Shown: piece by piece, positions 27,861 to 37,980 of the stretch
How the letters are laid out: each line of letters begins with the position of its first letter
Numbering within the stretch: position 1 is the first letter of the stretch
Assembly (NCBI RefSeq): GCF_035645195.1
Contig: NZ_DASQNA010000007.1
Span: 124,001 to 188,000 of the forward strand
Source: Paenibacillus sp.
GTDB lineage: Bacteria > Bacillota > Bacilli > Paenibacillales > YIM-B00363
Direction of reading: 5' to 3'
Length of the DNA: 64,000 nt
Program-made: the position numbers and the translations under genes
Notes under the pieces: model-generated
What the model was told of the DNA's origin: nothing
Seen by the model: only the letters and a program-made list of their open reading frames with translations
Databases searched by the model: none

Positions 27861-27887
27861 GATCCAACACCCCATTACTGGAAATTG

Positions 27888-28766
27888 TCAGCCTTTAATA
27901 GCCCCGATCATGACGCCCTTAACGAAATACTTCTGCAGAAACGGATACAGGCACAGAATCGGTACGGTCGCCACGATGATGGTTGCATATTTGATGCTTT
28001 CGCCGATCGGCATCCGGTCCCCGCCCGCAGCGCCCGTCAGCATCGAATCGGTGCTGTTCGTAATGAGAATCTCCCTTAAAATCAATTGAAGCGGATACAA
28101 CTCCCGGTCGCGCAAGTAAATAAGCGCATGAAACCATCCGTTCCAATGCGCTACGCCGTAGAACAGGATCATGACGGCGACGACCGGCATGGATAGCGGA
28201 AGGATAATCCGGAACAGAACGGTAAAATCGCCCGCGCCGTCCAGCTTGGCGGATTCCTCCAGGCTAACCGGCACGGCTTGAAACGCGGTCCGCATAATGA
28301 TCAAGTTGAACGCGCTCATCGCGCTCGGAATGATCATCGCCCACCGGGTATCGAGCATCCCGATGCTTTCCACGAGCAGGTACGTCGGAATGAGTCCGCC
28401 ATTGAAGAACATCGTGAACACGATGAGAAACATGACCGGGTTTTTCCACATCACGTTCTGCCTGGACAAGGCGTACGCCCCAAGCGAAGTCATCAGGATA
28501 TTGAGCGCGGTTCCCGCGACGACATACAGAATCGTGTTTACATACCCGCTCATGATGGAAGGATTCTCGAAGACAAGTCTGTATGCCTCCAGCGTAAAGC
28601 CTTCTGGGAACCAAATGAGGCCTCGGGTCTGCACCACCCATGAGGGATCGCTGACGGAAGCGATCAGGATATACCAGAACGGATATAATGTGATACTCGA
28701 CAGCGCGAGCATAAAGACGACGTTGAACGAATCAAACAGCTGTTCTCCCCAAGTCCGATGATTCAT
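27888..28766 (-). CDS. carbohydrate ABC transporter permease, LplC/YtcP type
   Basis: 292 residues, six helices, EAA loop at VSLEESAKLDGAGDFTVLFRIILPLSMPVVAVM and C-terminal GVMIGAIKG, the LplC hallmark. It forms the inner-membrane channel with the LplB-type subunit encoded 18 bases upstream and ends 27 bases before the lyase gene, so import and depolymerisation are co-transcribed. No ATPase gene is nearby. Confidence 0.93.
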   Translation of the reverse strand: MNHRTWGEQLFDSFNVVFMLALSSITLYPFWYILIASVSDPSWVVQTRGLIWFPEGFTLEAYRLVFENPSIMSGYVNTILYVVAGTALNILMTSLGAYALSRQNVMWKNPVMFLIVFTMFFNGGLIPTYLLVESIGMLDTRWAMIIPSAMSAFNLIIMRTAFQAVPVSLEESAKLDGAGDFTVLFRIILPLSMPVVAVMILFYGVAHWNGWFHALIYLRDRELYPLQLILREILITNSTDSMLTGAAGGDRMPIGESIKYATIIVATVPILCLYPFLQKYFVKGVMIGAIKG

Positions 28767-28784
28767 GGATCGCGAAACCCTCCT

Positions 28785-29747
28785 CTACCACAGCTTTGTT
28801 TCGCTTGTGCGGCGGCTCAAGGCGTTGGCCATTATGAGCAGAATGAAGTTGATGACGGAGTTAAACAAGCCTACAGCCGCGCTGTAGCTGAAATTGGATT
28901 CCAGTATCCCTTTGCGGTATACGAACGTGCCGATGACGTCGGCGGTTTCGTAGGTGCTGCTGTTGTACAGAAGCAAAATTTTGTCCGTCCCGACCGCCAT
29001 GAAATTCCCGATCTGCAGGATCAACAAGATGATAACCGTCGAGGCGATACCGGGCAGCGTGATATGGATCGTCTGCTTCCACCGGCTTGCGCCGTCCACC
29101 TTCGCCGCTTCGTACAAGGACGGGTCGATCCCGGATATCGCGGACAGGTAGATGATCGAGCCCCAGCCGACGCTTTGCCAGATGCCGGACGAAATAAAGA
29201 TCGTGCGGAACCAGCCGCTTTCCTGCAAAAATGCGATCGGCTCCACCCCGAACCAGCCGAGCACGTTGTTGATCAGCCCGTCGCGGGCGAGAAAATCGAC
29301 CATCATGCCTGCGATTACTACAATGGATATAAAATGAGGCATATAAGTGATCGTCTGCACGGTCCGCTTGAATACGGCGCTGCGGAGCTCGTTCAGGAGC
29401 AGAGCGAGAACGATCGAGGCCGGGAACGCAAAGAGCAGTTCGTATAAGCTGAGCAGAAGCGTGTTGCGCAAAATCCGCCAGAAATAATAGCTGTCGAAGA
29501 AGTCCTGGAAATGCCTGAAGCCGACCCACGGACTCTCCCATGTCCCGAGCCCCGGCGAGAAGTCCTTGAACGCGATCTGCAATCCATACATGGGCATGTA
29601 ATAAAAGACTAAATAATAGGCGACTACCGGAAGCAGCATGAGATACACATATTTGTTCGCGGCCAGGTCGCGCAAAGCTCTGTATTTAAAGCTATTCTTA
29701 TCGACCTTGGGGGTTCCCTCGGCCTGTTTTGGGATTACGATGGACAC
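28785..29747 (-). CDS. carbohydrate ABC transporter permease, LplB type
   Basis: 320 residues, six helices; LMLLPVVAYYLVFYYMPMYG and LQIAFKDFSPG are LplB landmarks and the EAA loop reads YEAAKVDGASRWKQTIHITLPG. GTG start at 29747, 7 bases after GGAGGG. Second gene of the locus-2 import unit. Confidence 0.93.
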   Translation of the reverse strand: MSIVIPKQAEGTPKVDKNSFKYRALRDLAANKYVYLMLLPVVAYYLVFYYMPMYGLQIAFKDFSPGLGTWESPWVGFRHFQDFFDSYYFWRILRNTLLLSLYELLFAFPASIVLALLLNELRSAVFKRTVQTITYMPHFISIVVIAGMMVDFLARDGLINNVLGWFGVEPIAFLQESGWFRTIFISSGIWQSVGWGSIIYLSAISGIDPSLYEAAKVDGASRWKQTIHITLPGIASTVIILLILQIGNFMAVGTDKILLLYNSSTYETADVIGTFVYRKGILESNFSYSAAVGLFNSVINFILLIMANALSRRTSETKLW

Positions 29748-29845
29748 GGGTTAGCCCTCCTGCCTGTCTGATTCCGCGGAGCATGCCGGTCGCAGCGGGA
29801 GCGGAAGAGGGCGGCTTCGCCCCCGCCGAACCCCGGCAAGTCGAA

Positions 29846-31501
29846 CTATTCGCGGTTGTTGAAGCGGTCAAGGGCAGCTTGACGGGCGCTGATTGCCTCT
29901 TCAATGCCCATTTCCTTAATCACGTTCACAAATTTATCGAAGTTTTCGATCGGCTCGGCTCCCATGATGAATTTGTTGAACATTTCGTCGCGGTACGTTT
30001 TTATGTCGTTCATAATCGAAGCCGATTTCGAGCTCTCCTCTGCGGTCAGCGTGATCGGCGGCATAATCTTGGAGTGATCCGCCTGCATCCACGCCAGCTG
30101 CGCGTCGCGCTGCTCGGGAAGCTTATAGAACTGCTCGATGTAGCGCTTATCCTGGACGAAGGGACCGCTGAACGAAGCGAGGAAATACTTCGCCATCGCC
30201 TGCGAAATCGGCAACTTATCCGGATTGTTCAGGATCGCATCGGTATAGGTCGGATAGCCGTTGACCATGTTGTAGCTTTCGCCTTCGATTCCGAAGTTGA
30301 ACAGCAGATGTCCCTCTTCGCCGTACTTATAATCGAGCCATTTCACGATTTGCTCCGGATTGTCCGCGGTGACGCTGATGGCGGCGCCGATGCCCGTGAA
30401 CGGATACGTATAATGGCCGAGCGCTTTCTCGCCCTCTTTCGCTGTCGGATACGGAATGCCCGCGAGCGAAGCGCTCGGGTTGCTCTCCTGAAGCAGCGGG
30501 ATATAGCGGCCGATGCCGCTGCCGGCGTATACATTCATCATCCCGACCTGGTTACCGGTCACCTTCGCGTCCTTCAGCTTGGGATCGGTCGTCGCGTAGT
30601 CTTTGTCGATGAGTCCGTCCTTGTACCATTTGGCCATGGTCGCCAGAAATTCTTTGTACTCCGGCTCGATGGGACCGAACTTCACTTTGCCGTCTTCTTG
30701 GTAAAATTCATTGGTAATGCCCCAGGCGCCGACAAGCATATGGCTGAGCTCGATTTCATGGTTCGGGCTGATGGTGAACAGCAGAGGAATTTCGTCTTTC
30801 TTCCCGTTGCCGTTCGGGTCTTTATCGCGGAAGGCGGTCAGGACATTCTCCCAATCGCTTAACGTCTGCGGCATTTCGAGGCCGAGCTGATCCAGCCAGT
30901 CCTTCCGGACGGCCGGGCCGTTCACGACGGACAGCTTCTCGTCTCCAAGTAAATAGGGCATCACGTAAATATTGCCTTCGTCGGTCGTGATCAGCTTGCG
31001 CAGATCCGGCCTTTCGTTCAGAAGCTTGGTCAAGTTCGGCGCGTGCTGTTCGATCAGCTCGTTCAAGCGGATAATTCGTTTTTCCTTGATCAGGCTGTCC
31101 GCGCCTTTGGGTGCGGCGTTCCAGTTGTATTCGATGACGTCCGGAAGCTTGCCCGAGGCCAGCATCAGGTTGAACTGATCTTTTTCCTGTCCGACCGGCG
31201 GATGCTGAAACTCCACCTTCGTGCCGGTGATTTTCTCCAGCTCCCGATAAGCGGCGATTTCATTGTAGCTTTTCATCGTCGCCGCCACGTTCGAGTTGAG
31301 CGCCGTCCAGTAGGTGATCGATTCGGGGTACTCCGCCTGCGCCTTAAGTTCATCTTGCGTCTGCTCGGAAGGCGGCTGATCGGCCGCGTTCGACGAGTCG
31401 TTCGTATCGTTCGTATTCGAACCGCCCGTACAAGCACTCATAATAACGGTCAATAGGGTAAGGATGGCGATCGAGGATGCGGGTTTGTATTTGTTCACCA
31501 C
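29846..31501 (-). CDS. extracellular solute-binding lipoprotein, LplA/YtcQ-like
   Basis: 551 residues. Start is a GTG at 31501, 8 bases from AAGGAGGG; an upstream ATG-opened extension to 31804 runs into the divergent promoter region and lacks a ribosome site. Lipobox VIMSAC is at about residues 19-24, followed by a Ser/Thr/Asn/Asp linker. The body shows LASGKLPDVIEYNW and EQIVKWLDYKYGEEGHLLFNFGIEGESY, typical of LplA-class receptors. It should deliver lyase products to the two permeases and is the first gene of the leftward locus-2 operon. Confidence 0.92.
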   Translation of the reverse strand: MVNKYKPASSIAILTLLTVIMSACTGGSNTNDTNDSSNAADQPPSEQTQDELKAQAEYPESITYWTALNSNVAATMKSYNEIAAYRELEKITGTKVEFQHPPVGQEKDQFNLMLASGKLPDVIEYNWNAAPKGADSLIKEKRIIRLNELIEQHAPNLTKLLNERPDLRKLITTDEGNIYVMPYLLGDEKLSVVNGPAVRKDWLDQLGLEMPQTLSDWENVLTAFRDKDPNGNGKKDEIPLLFTISPNHEIELSHMLVGAWGITNEFYQEDGKVKFGPIEPEYKEFLATMAKWYKDGLIDKDYATTDPKLKDAKVTGNQVGMMNVYAGSGIGRYIPLLQESNPSASLAGIPYPTAKEGEKALGHYTYPFTGIGAAISVTADNPEQIVKWLDYKYGEEGHLLFNFGIEGESYNMVNGYPTYTDAILNNPDKLPISQAMAKYFLASFSGPFVQDKRYIEQFYKLPEQRDAQLAWMQADHSKIMPPITLTAEESSKSASIMNDIKTYRDEMFNKFIMGAEPIENFDKFVNVIKEMGIEEAISARQAALDRFNNRE

Positions 31502-31672
31502 GGAGTTGACCCTCCTTCGGATAGTTACGAGTGAGCTCCCTCGCCCTTTCACTATAGAGCATGCGGGCACCTCTGCCCATAATCTCTTGCCCTTGAAGAC
31601 TAACCGATCTTCACATCCCGGGATAAACCGGTATAATCGGGTAAACTGTTCTTCGCATTCCGCCTGCGATGA

Positions 31673-31701
31673 TTGTCTAAGCGTCTGGATTGTGTTAAAA
31701 T
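31673..31701 (+). promoter_or_regulatory. promoter of the locus-2 AraC regulator
   Basis: TTGTCT at 31673-31678 and TAAAAT at 31696-31701 with an ideal 17-base spacer, 72 bases before the TTG start of the regulator. No cre-like site was seen in this divergent intergenic region. Confidence 0.6.
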
Positions 31702-31772
31702 CGCACCCATATTTATCACATTCAAGATTTGAACGATCATGGATCACAAAAGGTCGCAAAGGAGGAGCGGAG

Positions 31773-34055
31773 TTGCTGAAACGCCGGAAAAATGTATTCC
31801 TCACCCTTTGGCTGTCCTACTTCCTCATTTTGCTTATTCCCGTTACGATCTTCGTCTTTCTCTATGCCAATGTGGAGAAAACGATGGTTCAAAATGCGAA
31901 CCGGTCCAATCTTGCCTTGTTGGAGCAAGCAGGCGAAATTTTAGAGAACCAGATGCAGGACATCGACCGGCTCGTCTCCCAAATCTCCACCCATCCCAAG
32001 CTCCAAACGCTCTGGAATTTGAATGACGGCGAGCGTTATTTGGAATATTCGGAGGCGGTCACCGCTCTCCGCAACATGCGCTTCGGCGACGATATCGTGG
32101 ACAACTTCTTTATCCGGCTCGACAAAACGGATGTCATTCTCACACCAACGCTGAAAACGGATACAAATACATTTTTGACCCACATCTCACCCTATCGGGA
32201 CCTGACCGCCGAGGAGGCGCGGGATCGGTTCTTCACCGGCTCCCACTACAGAACCTGCTGGCCGTCGGCCGCCGTCATGGATACCGCCATACCGAAGAAC
32301 GTCATCACCTGCGCCTTTACTCTGCCCCTCGGCGAAATGGATAACGGCCGTGCGACCCTCGTCGTCCAAATCGGCGAACAGCAAATTTTCAATATCTTGA
32401 AGCGTACGGATTGGGCCGGCGAAGGCTCGATCTTTATCGTGAACGATGCCGGTCAAGTGCTGCTGTCCGCCCCGCAAAGCGAGCTGCCCCGCGATATTAT
32501 CTACAAAACGGATGCAGGCAGTCATTACGAGAGCTATCGCATGGACGGTCGGAACATGATGCTTTCCTACACGCGGGGCGATAGCGGCTGGAGATATGTG
32601 TCGATCATGCCGGAGGAGCTCGTACTGCGCCGGGTGAACGAGCTCAAGGGGTGGGCGTTCACGCTGCTCGTCGTCGTTCTGCTGGCCGGTACGGGCGCAG
32701 CGCTATGGATGGCCTACCGCAGCTACAGCCCGATCAGGAACATTGTGGAGACGCTGCTTAGCGGGAAAGGAAAACCGGCGCCGGGCGGAAACGACTATGA
32801 ATTCATTCAATCCTCCATCAAGCAGAAGATGCTGGAGAGCGAAGAGCTGCAGCAGAAGCTTCGCGGCCATCTGCCCGTCGTTCGGGCGCACTTTCTGACC
32901 CGTCTCTTGAAGGGGCAGATCGACCCGAACGATCTGCAGGAAAGCACGTTCGACTACATGGGCGTCCGCTTTCCGACAGAGTATTTCTGCGTGCTGCTCT
33001 TCGAGGTGGACGATCATACGGAATTCGGGCGCAGCGATAGCGAGGAGGAATGGGCGCTTGTCCGGTTTGTCTTAATGAATCTGAATACCGAATTAATCGG
33101 CGACAACGGCTATGTGGTCGAAACCGACATTAACCGGCTGGCCGTTCTGCTCAGCGTAGAGGGCCCTTCGGAGGCTGCGAAAAAAGCTAGAGCGGAGCTC
33201 ATCGACGATTTGAAGCAAGTGATCGAGAACCGGTTCCGCTTGAAGATTACGGTCGCCACCAGCTCGATCCATCAAGGCGTCAGCTCGGTCAAGCTTTGCT
33301 ATGAAGAAGCGCTCAGCGCGCTGGATTACCGGATTATCCACGGCATCAATTCCGTTATTTATTTCGACGATCTGGTGAAGCTGGAGACGGCCTATTACCA
33401 TTACCCGATCGAAACGGAAATCCAGTTGATGGGCTATCTGAAAAGCGGGAAATACGATCAGGCCGCCGAGCTTCTGAATGAATTATACGAGCATAACATC
33501 GTTTCCCTCGGCCTCACGCCGGAGATGGGTAAATGCTTGTTCTTCGACCTGCTCAGCACAGTCATGAAGGTGCTCGGCGCGCTCAAGATCGACGAACGGG
33601 ATGCATTCGGGGGGACCGATCCCGTGAAGCATATTATGAGCTGCACCTCCGCGCGCGAAATGCTGCGCAACATTCAGGAGCTGTGCAAGATTATTTGCGA
33701 CAATGTACTTGAAGCGAGAAGCGGACAGAGCTCGCAGCTTAACGACGAGATCCGGGCCTATATCGCGCAGCACGCCTCCGAGAACGGTCTGAGCCTCACC
33801 TCGATCAGTACGCACTTCGGGCTCTCCCCGCAGTATGTATCGACCTTCTTCAAAAAACAAAACGGTATGAATTTAACCGATTATATTATGGAGAAGCGGA
33901 TGGAGGAAGCCAAGCGCTATCTCTCCGATCCGAGCCTAACCCTCCTGCAGGTCGCGAACAAAGTCGGCTACGCAACCGATATCGGATTTATTCGCGTCTT
34001 TAAGCGGCTCGAAGGCATGACGCCGGGCAAATACCGCGAGATGATCGGACAATAA
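31773..34055 (+). CDS. membrane-bound AraC-family regulator with extracellular Cache-like sensor
   Basis: 760 residues, TTG start at 31773 exactly 7 bases after AAGGAGG; the longer reading frame from 31464 has no ribosome site. Helices at about 10-32 and 295-315 bracket an extracellular sensor. The cytosolic part has a YesN-like region and a C-terminal AraC HTH pair (LTSISTHFGLSPQYVSTFFKKQ ... LLQVANKVGYATDIGFIRVFKRLEGMTPGKYREM). It is divergent from the binding-protein/permease/PL8 operon and is its probable activator, sensing lyase products outside the cell. Confidence 0.92.
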   Translation: MLKRRKNVFLTLWLSYFLILLIPVTIFVFLYANVEKTMVQNANRSNLALLEQAGEILENQMQDIDRLVSQISTHPKLQTLWNLNDGERYLEYSEAVTALRNMRFGDDIVDNFFIRLDKTDVILTPTLKTDTNTFLTHISPYRDLTAEEARDRFFTGSHYRTCWPSAAVMDTAIPKNVITCAFTLPLGEMDNGRATLVVQIGEQQIFNILKRTDWAGEGSIFIVNDAGQVLLSAPQSELPRDIIYKTDAGSHYESYRMDGRNMMLSYTRGDSGWRYVSIMPEELVLRRVNELKGWAFTLLVVVLLAGTGAALWMAYRSYSPIRNIVETLLSGKGKPAPGGNDYEFIQSSIKQKMLESEELQQKLRGHLPVVRAHFLTRLLKGQIDPNDLQESTFDYMGVRFPTEYFCVLLFEVDDHTEFGRSDSEEEWALVRFVLMNLNTELIGDNGYVVETDINRLAVLLSVEGPSEAAKKARAELIDDLKQVIENRFRLKITVATSSIHQGVSSVKLCYEEALSALDYRIIHGINSVIYFDDLVKLETAYYHYPIETEIQLMGYLKSGKYDQAAELLNELYEHNIVSLGLTPEMGKCLFFDLLSTVMKVLGALKIDERDAFGGTDPVKHIMSCTSAREMLRNIQELCKIICDNVLEARSGQSSQLNDEIRAYIAQHASENGLSLTSISTHFGLSPQYVSTFFKKQNGMNLTDYIMEKRMEEAKRYLSDPSLTLLQVANKVGYATDIGFIRVFKRLEGMTPGKYREMIGQ

Positions 34056-34078
34056 CGAATCGCGCCTTCCCCATTCAT

Positions 34079-34131
34079 CACCCCCGTCCCCCCCGCATAT
34101 ATTGATTTACAAGACCCAATCGACGGGGGTG
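34079..34131 (+). promoter_or_regulatory. 10-bp inverted repeat covering the yhbH ribosome site; possible sigma-E promoter inside
   Basis: Perfect arms 34079-34088 and 34122-34131; the right arm contains the GGGGGTG that serves as the yhbH ribosome site. Readthrough RNA from the regulator gene would sequester it. CATATATT at 34096-34103 resembles a sigma-E -10 element (CATACAAT); transcripts starting after it would lack the left arm and be free to translate. The promoter reading is weak. Confidence 0.4.
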
Positions 34132-34136
34132 CATCG

Positions 34137-35291
34137 ATGACGGAGCCGTTATTTATCGTTTCCCGGGAGGATTGGTCGCTCCACCGCAAAGGGTACGAAG
34201 ACCAATCCCGGCATCAGCAGCGCGTGAAAGACGCGTTAAAACGGAACCTGTCCGACATCGTGTCCGACGAGAGCATCATTTTGTCGGACGGCCGGAAGCA
34301 AGTGCGGGTTCCGATCAAGAGCCTCGACGAATTCCGCTTCCGCTTCAACTACACCAAGAGCAAGCACGTCGGCCAAGGCGACGGCGACAGCAAGGTCGGC
34401 GACGTGCTCGGGCGCGACCCGCAGCCGGCGCAGCAAGGCAGCGGCGAGGGCGGCGCCGGCGACAAGCCCGGCGATGACGTGTACGAGGCCGAAGTCGACA
34501 TGGAGGAGCTCGAGAACGTCCTGTTCGAGGATTGGGAGCTGCCGGACCTGAAGCGGAAAGAGAAGCAGATCGTCCAGACCGAGCATATCCGCTTCACCGA
34601 CGTGCGCAAGAAGGGCATGATGAGCAACATCGACCGCAAGCGCACTTTGCTCGAGAACTTGAAGCGCAACGCGACGCGCGGCGTCCGCGGCTTCGGCGGC
34701 ATTACGCCCGACGACCTGCGGTTCAAGACGTGGGAGACGATCCAAAAGCCGGAGTCCAGCGCCCTCATCATCGCGATGATGGATACGTCCGGCTCGATGG
34801 GCTCCTTCGAGAAATACTGCGCGCGCAGCTTTTTCTTCTGGATGACCCGCTTCCTGCGCCGCAAATACGAGCATGTAGAAATCGTGTTCATCGCCCACCA
34901 CACCGAAGCGAGAGTCGTCACCGAAGAAGAGTTTTTCACGAAGGGCGAAAGCGGCGGCACGATCTGTTCGTCCGCGTACCAGAAGGCGCTCGAGCTGATC
35001 GACACGAAATACCCGCCGTCGCAATACAACATCTACCCGTTCCACTTCTCCGACGGCGACAATCTGACGAGCGACAACGAGCGCTGCGTGAAGCTCATCA
35101 AAGAGCTGCTGAAGCGGAGCAATTTGTTCGGCTACGGCGAAGTGAACCAGTACAATCGAAGCAGCACGCTCATGTCCGCGTACCGCAACATCGGCGAGCC
35201 CGGCTTCATGTACAGCATCATTAAGGAGAAGGGCGAAGTGCTGAAGGCGCTGCGTTCGTTTTTCGGCAAAAAGGAGACCGCGGGGGGGTAA
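34137..35291 (+). CDS. yhbH: sporulation protein YhbH (DUF444, VWA-like)
   Basis: 384 residues. YhbH/YeaH proteins work with the kinase PrkA and SpoVR; in Bacillus the gene is sigma-E dependent and needed for normal spore formation. Visible features: the N-terminal [26 protein letters not shown] block, a Gly-rich linker at about 85-115, and a VWA-like metal site [22 protein letters not shown] (DxSGS) about residue 215. The ATG follows GGGGGTG. It is 8 bases from spoVR. Identity is secure; biochemical role is not known. Confidence 0.95.
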   Translation: MTEPLFIVSREDWSLHRKGYEDQSRHQQRVKDALKRNLSDIVSDESIILSDGRKQVRVPIKSLDEFRFRFNYTKSKHVGQGDGDSKVGDVLGRDPQPAQQGSGEGGAGDKPGDDVYEAEVDMEELENVLFEDWELPDLKRKEKQIVQTEHIRFTDVRKKGMMSNIDRKRTLLENLKRNATRGVRGFGGITPDDLRFKTWETIQKPESSALIIAMMDTSGSMGSFEKYCARSFFFWMTRFLRRKYEHVEIVFIAHHTEARVVTEEEFFTKGESGGTICSSAYQKALELIDTKYPPSQYNIYPFHFSDGDNLTSDNERCVKLIKELLKRSNLFGYGEVNQYNRSSTLMSAYRNIGEPGFMYSIIKEKGEVLKALRSFFGKKETAGG

Positions 35292-35299
35292 GGCAATCG

Positions 35300-36673
35300 A
35301 TGCTCGCAGAGGAACAAAAACAGCTGGAAGCGGCGATCGAAGAAATTACGGACATCGCGCGGAATTTCGGGCTTGATTTCTACCCGATGCGCTACGAAAT
35401 TTGCCCCGCGGACATCATCTACACGTTCGGGGCGTACGGCATGCCGACCCGGTTCAGCCACTGGAGCTTCGGCAAAAGCTTCCATCGCATGAAGACGCAC
35501 TACGACCTCGGCCTTTCGAAAATTTACGAGCTCGTCATCAACTCGAACCCGTGCTACGCGTTCCTGCTCGACGGCAACTCGCTCATCCAGAACAAGCTGA
35601 TCGTCGCGCACGTGCTCGGTCACTGCGATTTCTTCAAGAACAACGTCCGCTTCTCCCGCACGAACCGCGACATGGTCGAGAGCATGGCGGCGACGGCGGA
35701 GCGCATCCGCAGCTACGAGATCGAGTACGGCACCGACGCGGTCGAGCGGTTCCTCGACGCGGTGCTCGGCATCCAGGAGCATATCGACCCGAGCCTCACG
35801 CGGCCGATCCGCCCGGAGGCGGTGCGCAAGGACGCGGCGGCTTCCGCGGCGAAGTCGACGGAGCCGGATTCGCCGTACGACGACCTGTGGGAGCTCGACG
35901 AGGAAGCGAAGCGCAACGCGGCCGAAGAGCCGGAGAAGAAGCGCTTCCCGCCGGAGCCGGAGAAAGATTTGCTCTGGTTCATCGAGCAGTACGCGCGCGG
36001 GCTCGAGCCGTGGCAGCGCGACATCCTCACCGTCATGCGCGAGGAAATGCTCTATTTCTGGCCGCAGATCGAGACGAAAATCATGAACGAAGGCTGGGCT
36101 TCCTACTGGCACATCCGCATTCTGCGAGAGCTCGACCTGACGCCGGAGGAGACGATCGAGTACTCGAAGCTCAACTCGTCGGTCGTCGTGCCGTCCCGTC
36201 ATCAGCTCAACCCGTATTACCTCGGGTACAAAATATTCGAGGATATCGAGAAACGGTTCGGCCGGGAGTACATGTTCGAGGTGCGGGAGCTGAACTCCGA
36301 CCAGTCGTTCCTCCGGAACTACTTAACGAAGGAACTTGTCGACGAGCTCGACCTGTACGTGTTCGAGAAGCGCGGGCAGGAATGGCTCATTACCGACAAA
36401 TCGTGGGAGCGCGTTCGCGACCAGCTCGTCGCCTCGCGCGTCAACGGCGGCTTCCCGGTCATCCGCGTGTACGACGGAGACTATATTACGAACGGCGAGC
36501 TGTACCTCAAGCACGAGTTCGACGGGGTCGAGCTCGATGTGAAATATTTGGAGCGCACGCTCCCGTACGTGCATCAGCTGTGGGGGCGCACGGTCCATCT
36601 CGAGACGATGGTCGAGGATAAGAAAATCGTCTTCACGTACGACGGGAAAAAGCATCATCGACGATTTTTATAG
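35300..36673 (+). CDS. spoVR: SpoVR family stage V sporulation protein
   Basis: 457 residues, normal length for SpoVR. The protein affects spore cortex formation in Bacillus. [42 protein letters not shown] and [13 protein letters not shown] are strongly conserved blocks, the His-rich motifs ([14 protein letters not shown]) suggesting a metal-dependent fold. It is directly downstream of yhbH, in the usual order, and ends at a strong terminator. Confidence 0.95.
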   Translation: MLAEEQKQLEAAIEEITDIARNFGLDFYPMRYEICPADIIYTFGAYGMPTRFSHWSFGKSFHRMKTHYDLGLSKIYELVINSNPCYAFLLDGNSLIQNKLIVAHVLGHCDFFKNNVRFSRTNRDMVESMAATAERIRSYEIEYGTDAVERFLDAVLGIQEHIDPSLTRPIRPEAVRKDAAASAAKSTEPDSPYDDLWELDEEAKRNAAEEPEKKRFPPEPEKDLLWFIEQYARGLEPWQRDILTVMREEMLYFWPQIETKIMNEGWASYWHIRILRELDLTPEETIEYSKLNSSVVVPSRHQLNPYYLGYKIFEDIEKRFGREYMFEVRELNSDQSFLRNYLTKELVDELDLYVFEKRGQEWLITDKSWERVRDQLVASRVNGGFPVIRVYDGDYITNGELYLKHEFDGVELDVKYLERTLPYVHQLWGRTVHLETMVEDKKIVFTYDGKKHHRRFL

Positions 36674-36675
36674 TA

Positions 36676-36711
36676 AAAAGCTGCCTTCGGCAATGCGCGA
36701 AGGCAGCTTTT
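36676..36711. terminator. bidirectional terminator between spoVR and the CopC-like gene
   Basis: Perfect 14-bp stem (36676-36689 with 36698-36711) with A run before and T run after, between two convergent stops. Confidence 0.88.
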
Positions 36712-36712
36712 C

Positions 36713-37255
36713 TCATTTCTTCCGTCTTACGAACGCGAGCGCGACGATGAACAAGATGGCGCCTGCGCCTAAATAGTAGTACAAGCTGTTATCCCCGCTC
36801 GGCTCTTGCGCAGGTTCGGGTTCGGACGGCTGCCGTTCCGCTTGAGGCGTCTCGGCGCCTTCCTCCGTCGCTGCGCTATCTTCCGGAGCCGTCGTTTCCT
36901 CTTGCACAGGAAGGTCTACCGTGAACGAATACTCCTTCTCGATGCGATGGCCGTCCGCCGCCACGATATTGTAGATCACTTGGTACTGTCCGCTCGACAG
37001 CGGCTCCTGAAGCGTCCCGGTCAGCGTCGTCTTGCCGACGGACGTCTGCACGGGAATTTCCTGCCCCTGACCGTCAAGAAGCGCCAACGTGCTCAAATTT
37101 TCGATTCTCGAGTTAAATTCCAATACGATTTCCGTCAACGGCTGCGTCACGACCTCTTGGTCGCCCGGCGCAGCATGCTTCAGGGTCGCATGGGCGAACG
37201 CTCCGGCAGGGAACAGCATCGACAGCAGCACGATCATTATTGCGATTCGTTTCAT
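36713..37255 (-). CDS. CopC-domain copper-binding membrane protein
   Basis: 180 residues. The signal peptide ends at AFA-HATLKHA, so mature residue 1 is His22, the copper ligand of CopC proteins; LVAADGHRIE-type IVAADGHRIEKEYSF contributes a further ligand His. A Glu/Pro-rich spacer (about 120-155) leads to a C-terminal membrane helix and RRKK, so the domain is tethered outside. It is 16 bases after the YcnI gene, matching the ycnI-ycnJ type of copper acquisition set, but no CopD-type permease is seen. Confidence 0.88.
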   Translation of the reverse strand: MKRIAIMIVLLSMLFPAGAFAHATLKHAAPGDQEVVTQPLTEIVLEFNSRIENLSTLALLDGQGQEIPVQTSVGKTTLTGTLQEPLSSGQYQVIYNIVAADGHRIEKEYSFTVDLPVQEETTAPEDSAATEEGAETPQAERQPSEPEPAQEPSGDNSLYYYLGAGAILFIVALAFVRRKK

Positions 37256-37271
37256 ATTTCCTCTCGCCTCT

Positions 37272-37868
37272 TCATGATGTTTTGGCCGGTCGGCCTTTCC
37301 TTAAAGATATCGCCAAGGATAGAGCCCCTAGCACGACGGCGACGATCGACAAGGTCAGCGAAAGCGATCCTTCCCGTTCGTCATAGCCGCCTGCATTCTC
37401 GCTTGGAACGATGGTCGTCACCGATGCGGGCAGATCCGAATCCGACGGTCCGGCCCATGCCACGACGCTCCCGTCTCCATAGTACTGATGGGCTTCCCAA
37501 ATCAACGCTTCCGCATCGTCGGCGATTTTCCCGGAGACGTTGAACTCCGCGAACTCCGTCGCCAGCAGCCCCTGGCCTTCCGCCGTCCAAGCGATGCCGG
37601 TCACTTTATCCTCCGCATCTCTCGTCAAGGTGTACGTCCACCCCGGTTTCGGTTCGACTCTCGATATGTTCACTTCTTCCGGAATGCGCACTTCGACTTT
37701 CACGGTCGGGGTGTCCTCCGCCTCGCTCGGGACGCGCACCGTAAACTTTTCGTACGCTCCCGGGTTCGCTTCTTTGGGCCATACCGTGACATGCGCGACG
37801 GCCGTCCCCGCGAATAACGCGAGCGCGGCGACGCTCCCCGCTAAGAGGCACGCTGCCTTTTTCATCAT
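37272..37868 (-). CDS. ycnI: YcnI family (DUF1775) copper-binding protein
   Basis: 198 residues from the ATG at 37868 (9 bases from GGAG; another ATG 6 bases earlier is too close). The signal peptide ends at AVA-HVTVWPKEANPGAYE; mature His and a downstream Trp are the copper brace known for YcnI. A C-terminal helix (about 168-188) anchors it. It is expected to bind copper outside the membrane and cooperate with the CopC protein. Expression may be controlled by the divergent two-component system; two strong inverted repeats lie between them. Confidence 0.9.
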   Translation of the reverse strand: MMKKAACLLAGSVAALALFAGTAVAHVTVWPKEANPGAYEKFTVRVPSEAEDTPTVKVEVRIPEEVNISRVEPKPGWTYTLTRDAEDKVTGIAWTAEGQGLLATEFAEFNVSGKIADDAEALIWEAHQYYGDGSVVAWAGPSDSDLPASVTTIVPSENAGGYDEREGSLSLTLSIVAVVLGALSLAISLRKGRPAKTS

Positions 37869-37921
37869 TTGCATTCTCTCCCTGCTTCCCTCTATCCGAT
37901 TCGGGCTGCCCCAAGGTTTTT

Positions 37922-37963
37922 GATATACTTGTTCTTGAACGACGTTCCCTGCACAAGTATATC
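37922..37963. promoter_or_regulatory. 11-bp inverted repeat upstream of ycnI
   Basis: Perfect arms GATATACTTGT (37922-37932) and ACAAGTATATC (37953-37963) with a 20-base spacer. Each arm contains a TATACT box in its own orientation, so the structure could be a pair of -10 elements or a dimeric operator. Confidence 0.55.
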
Positions 37964-37980
37964 GCGGCGCTTCGAAACGG

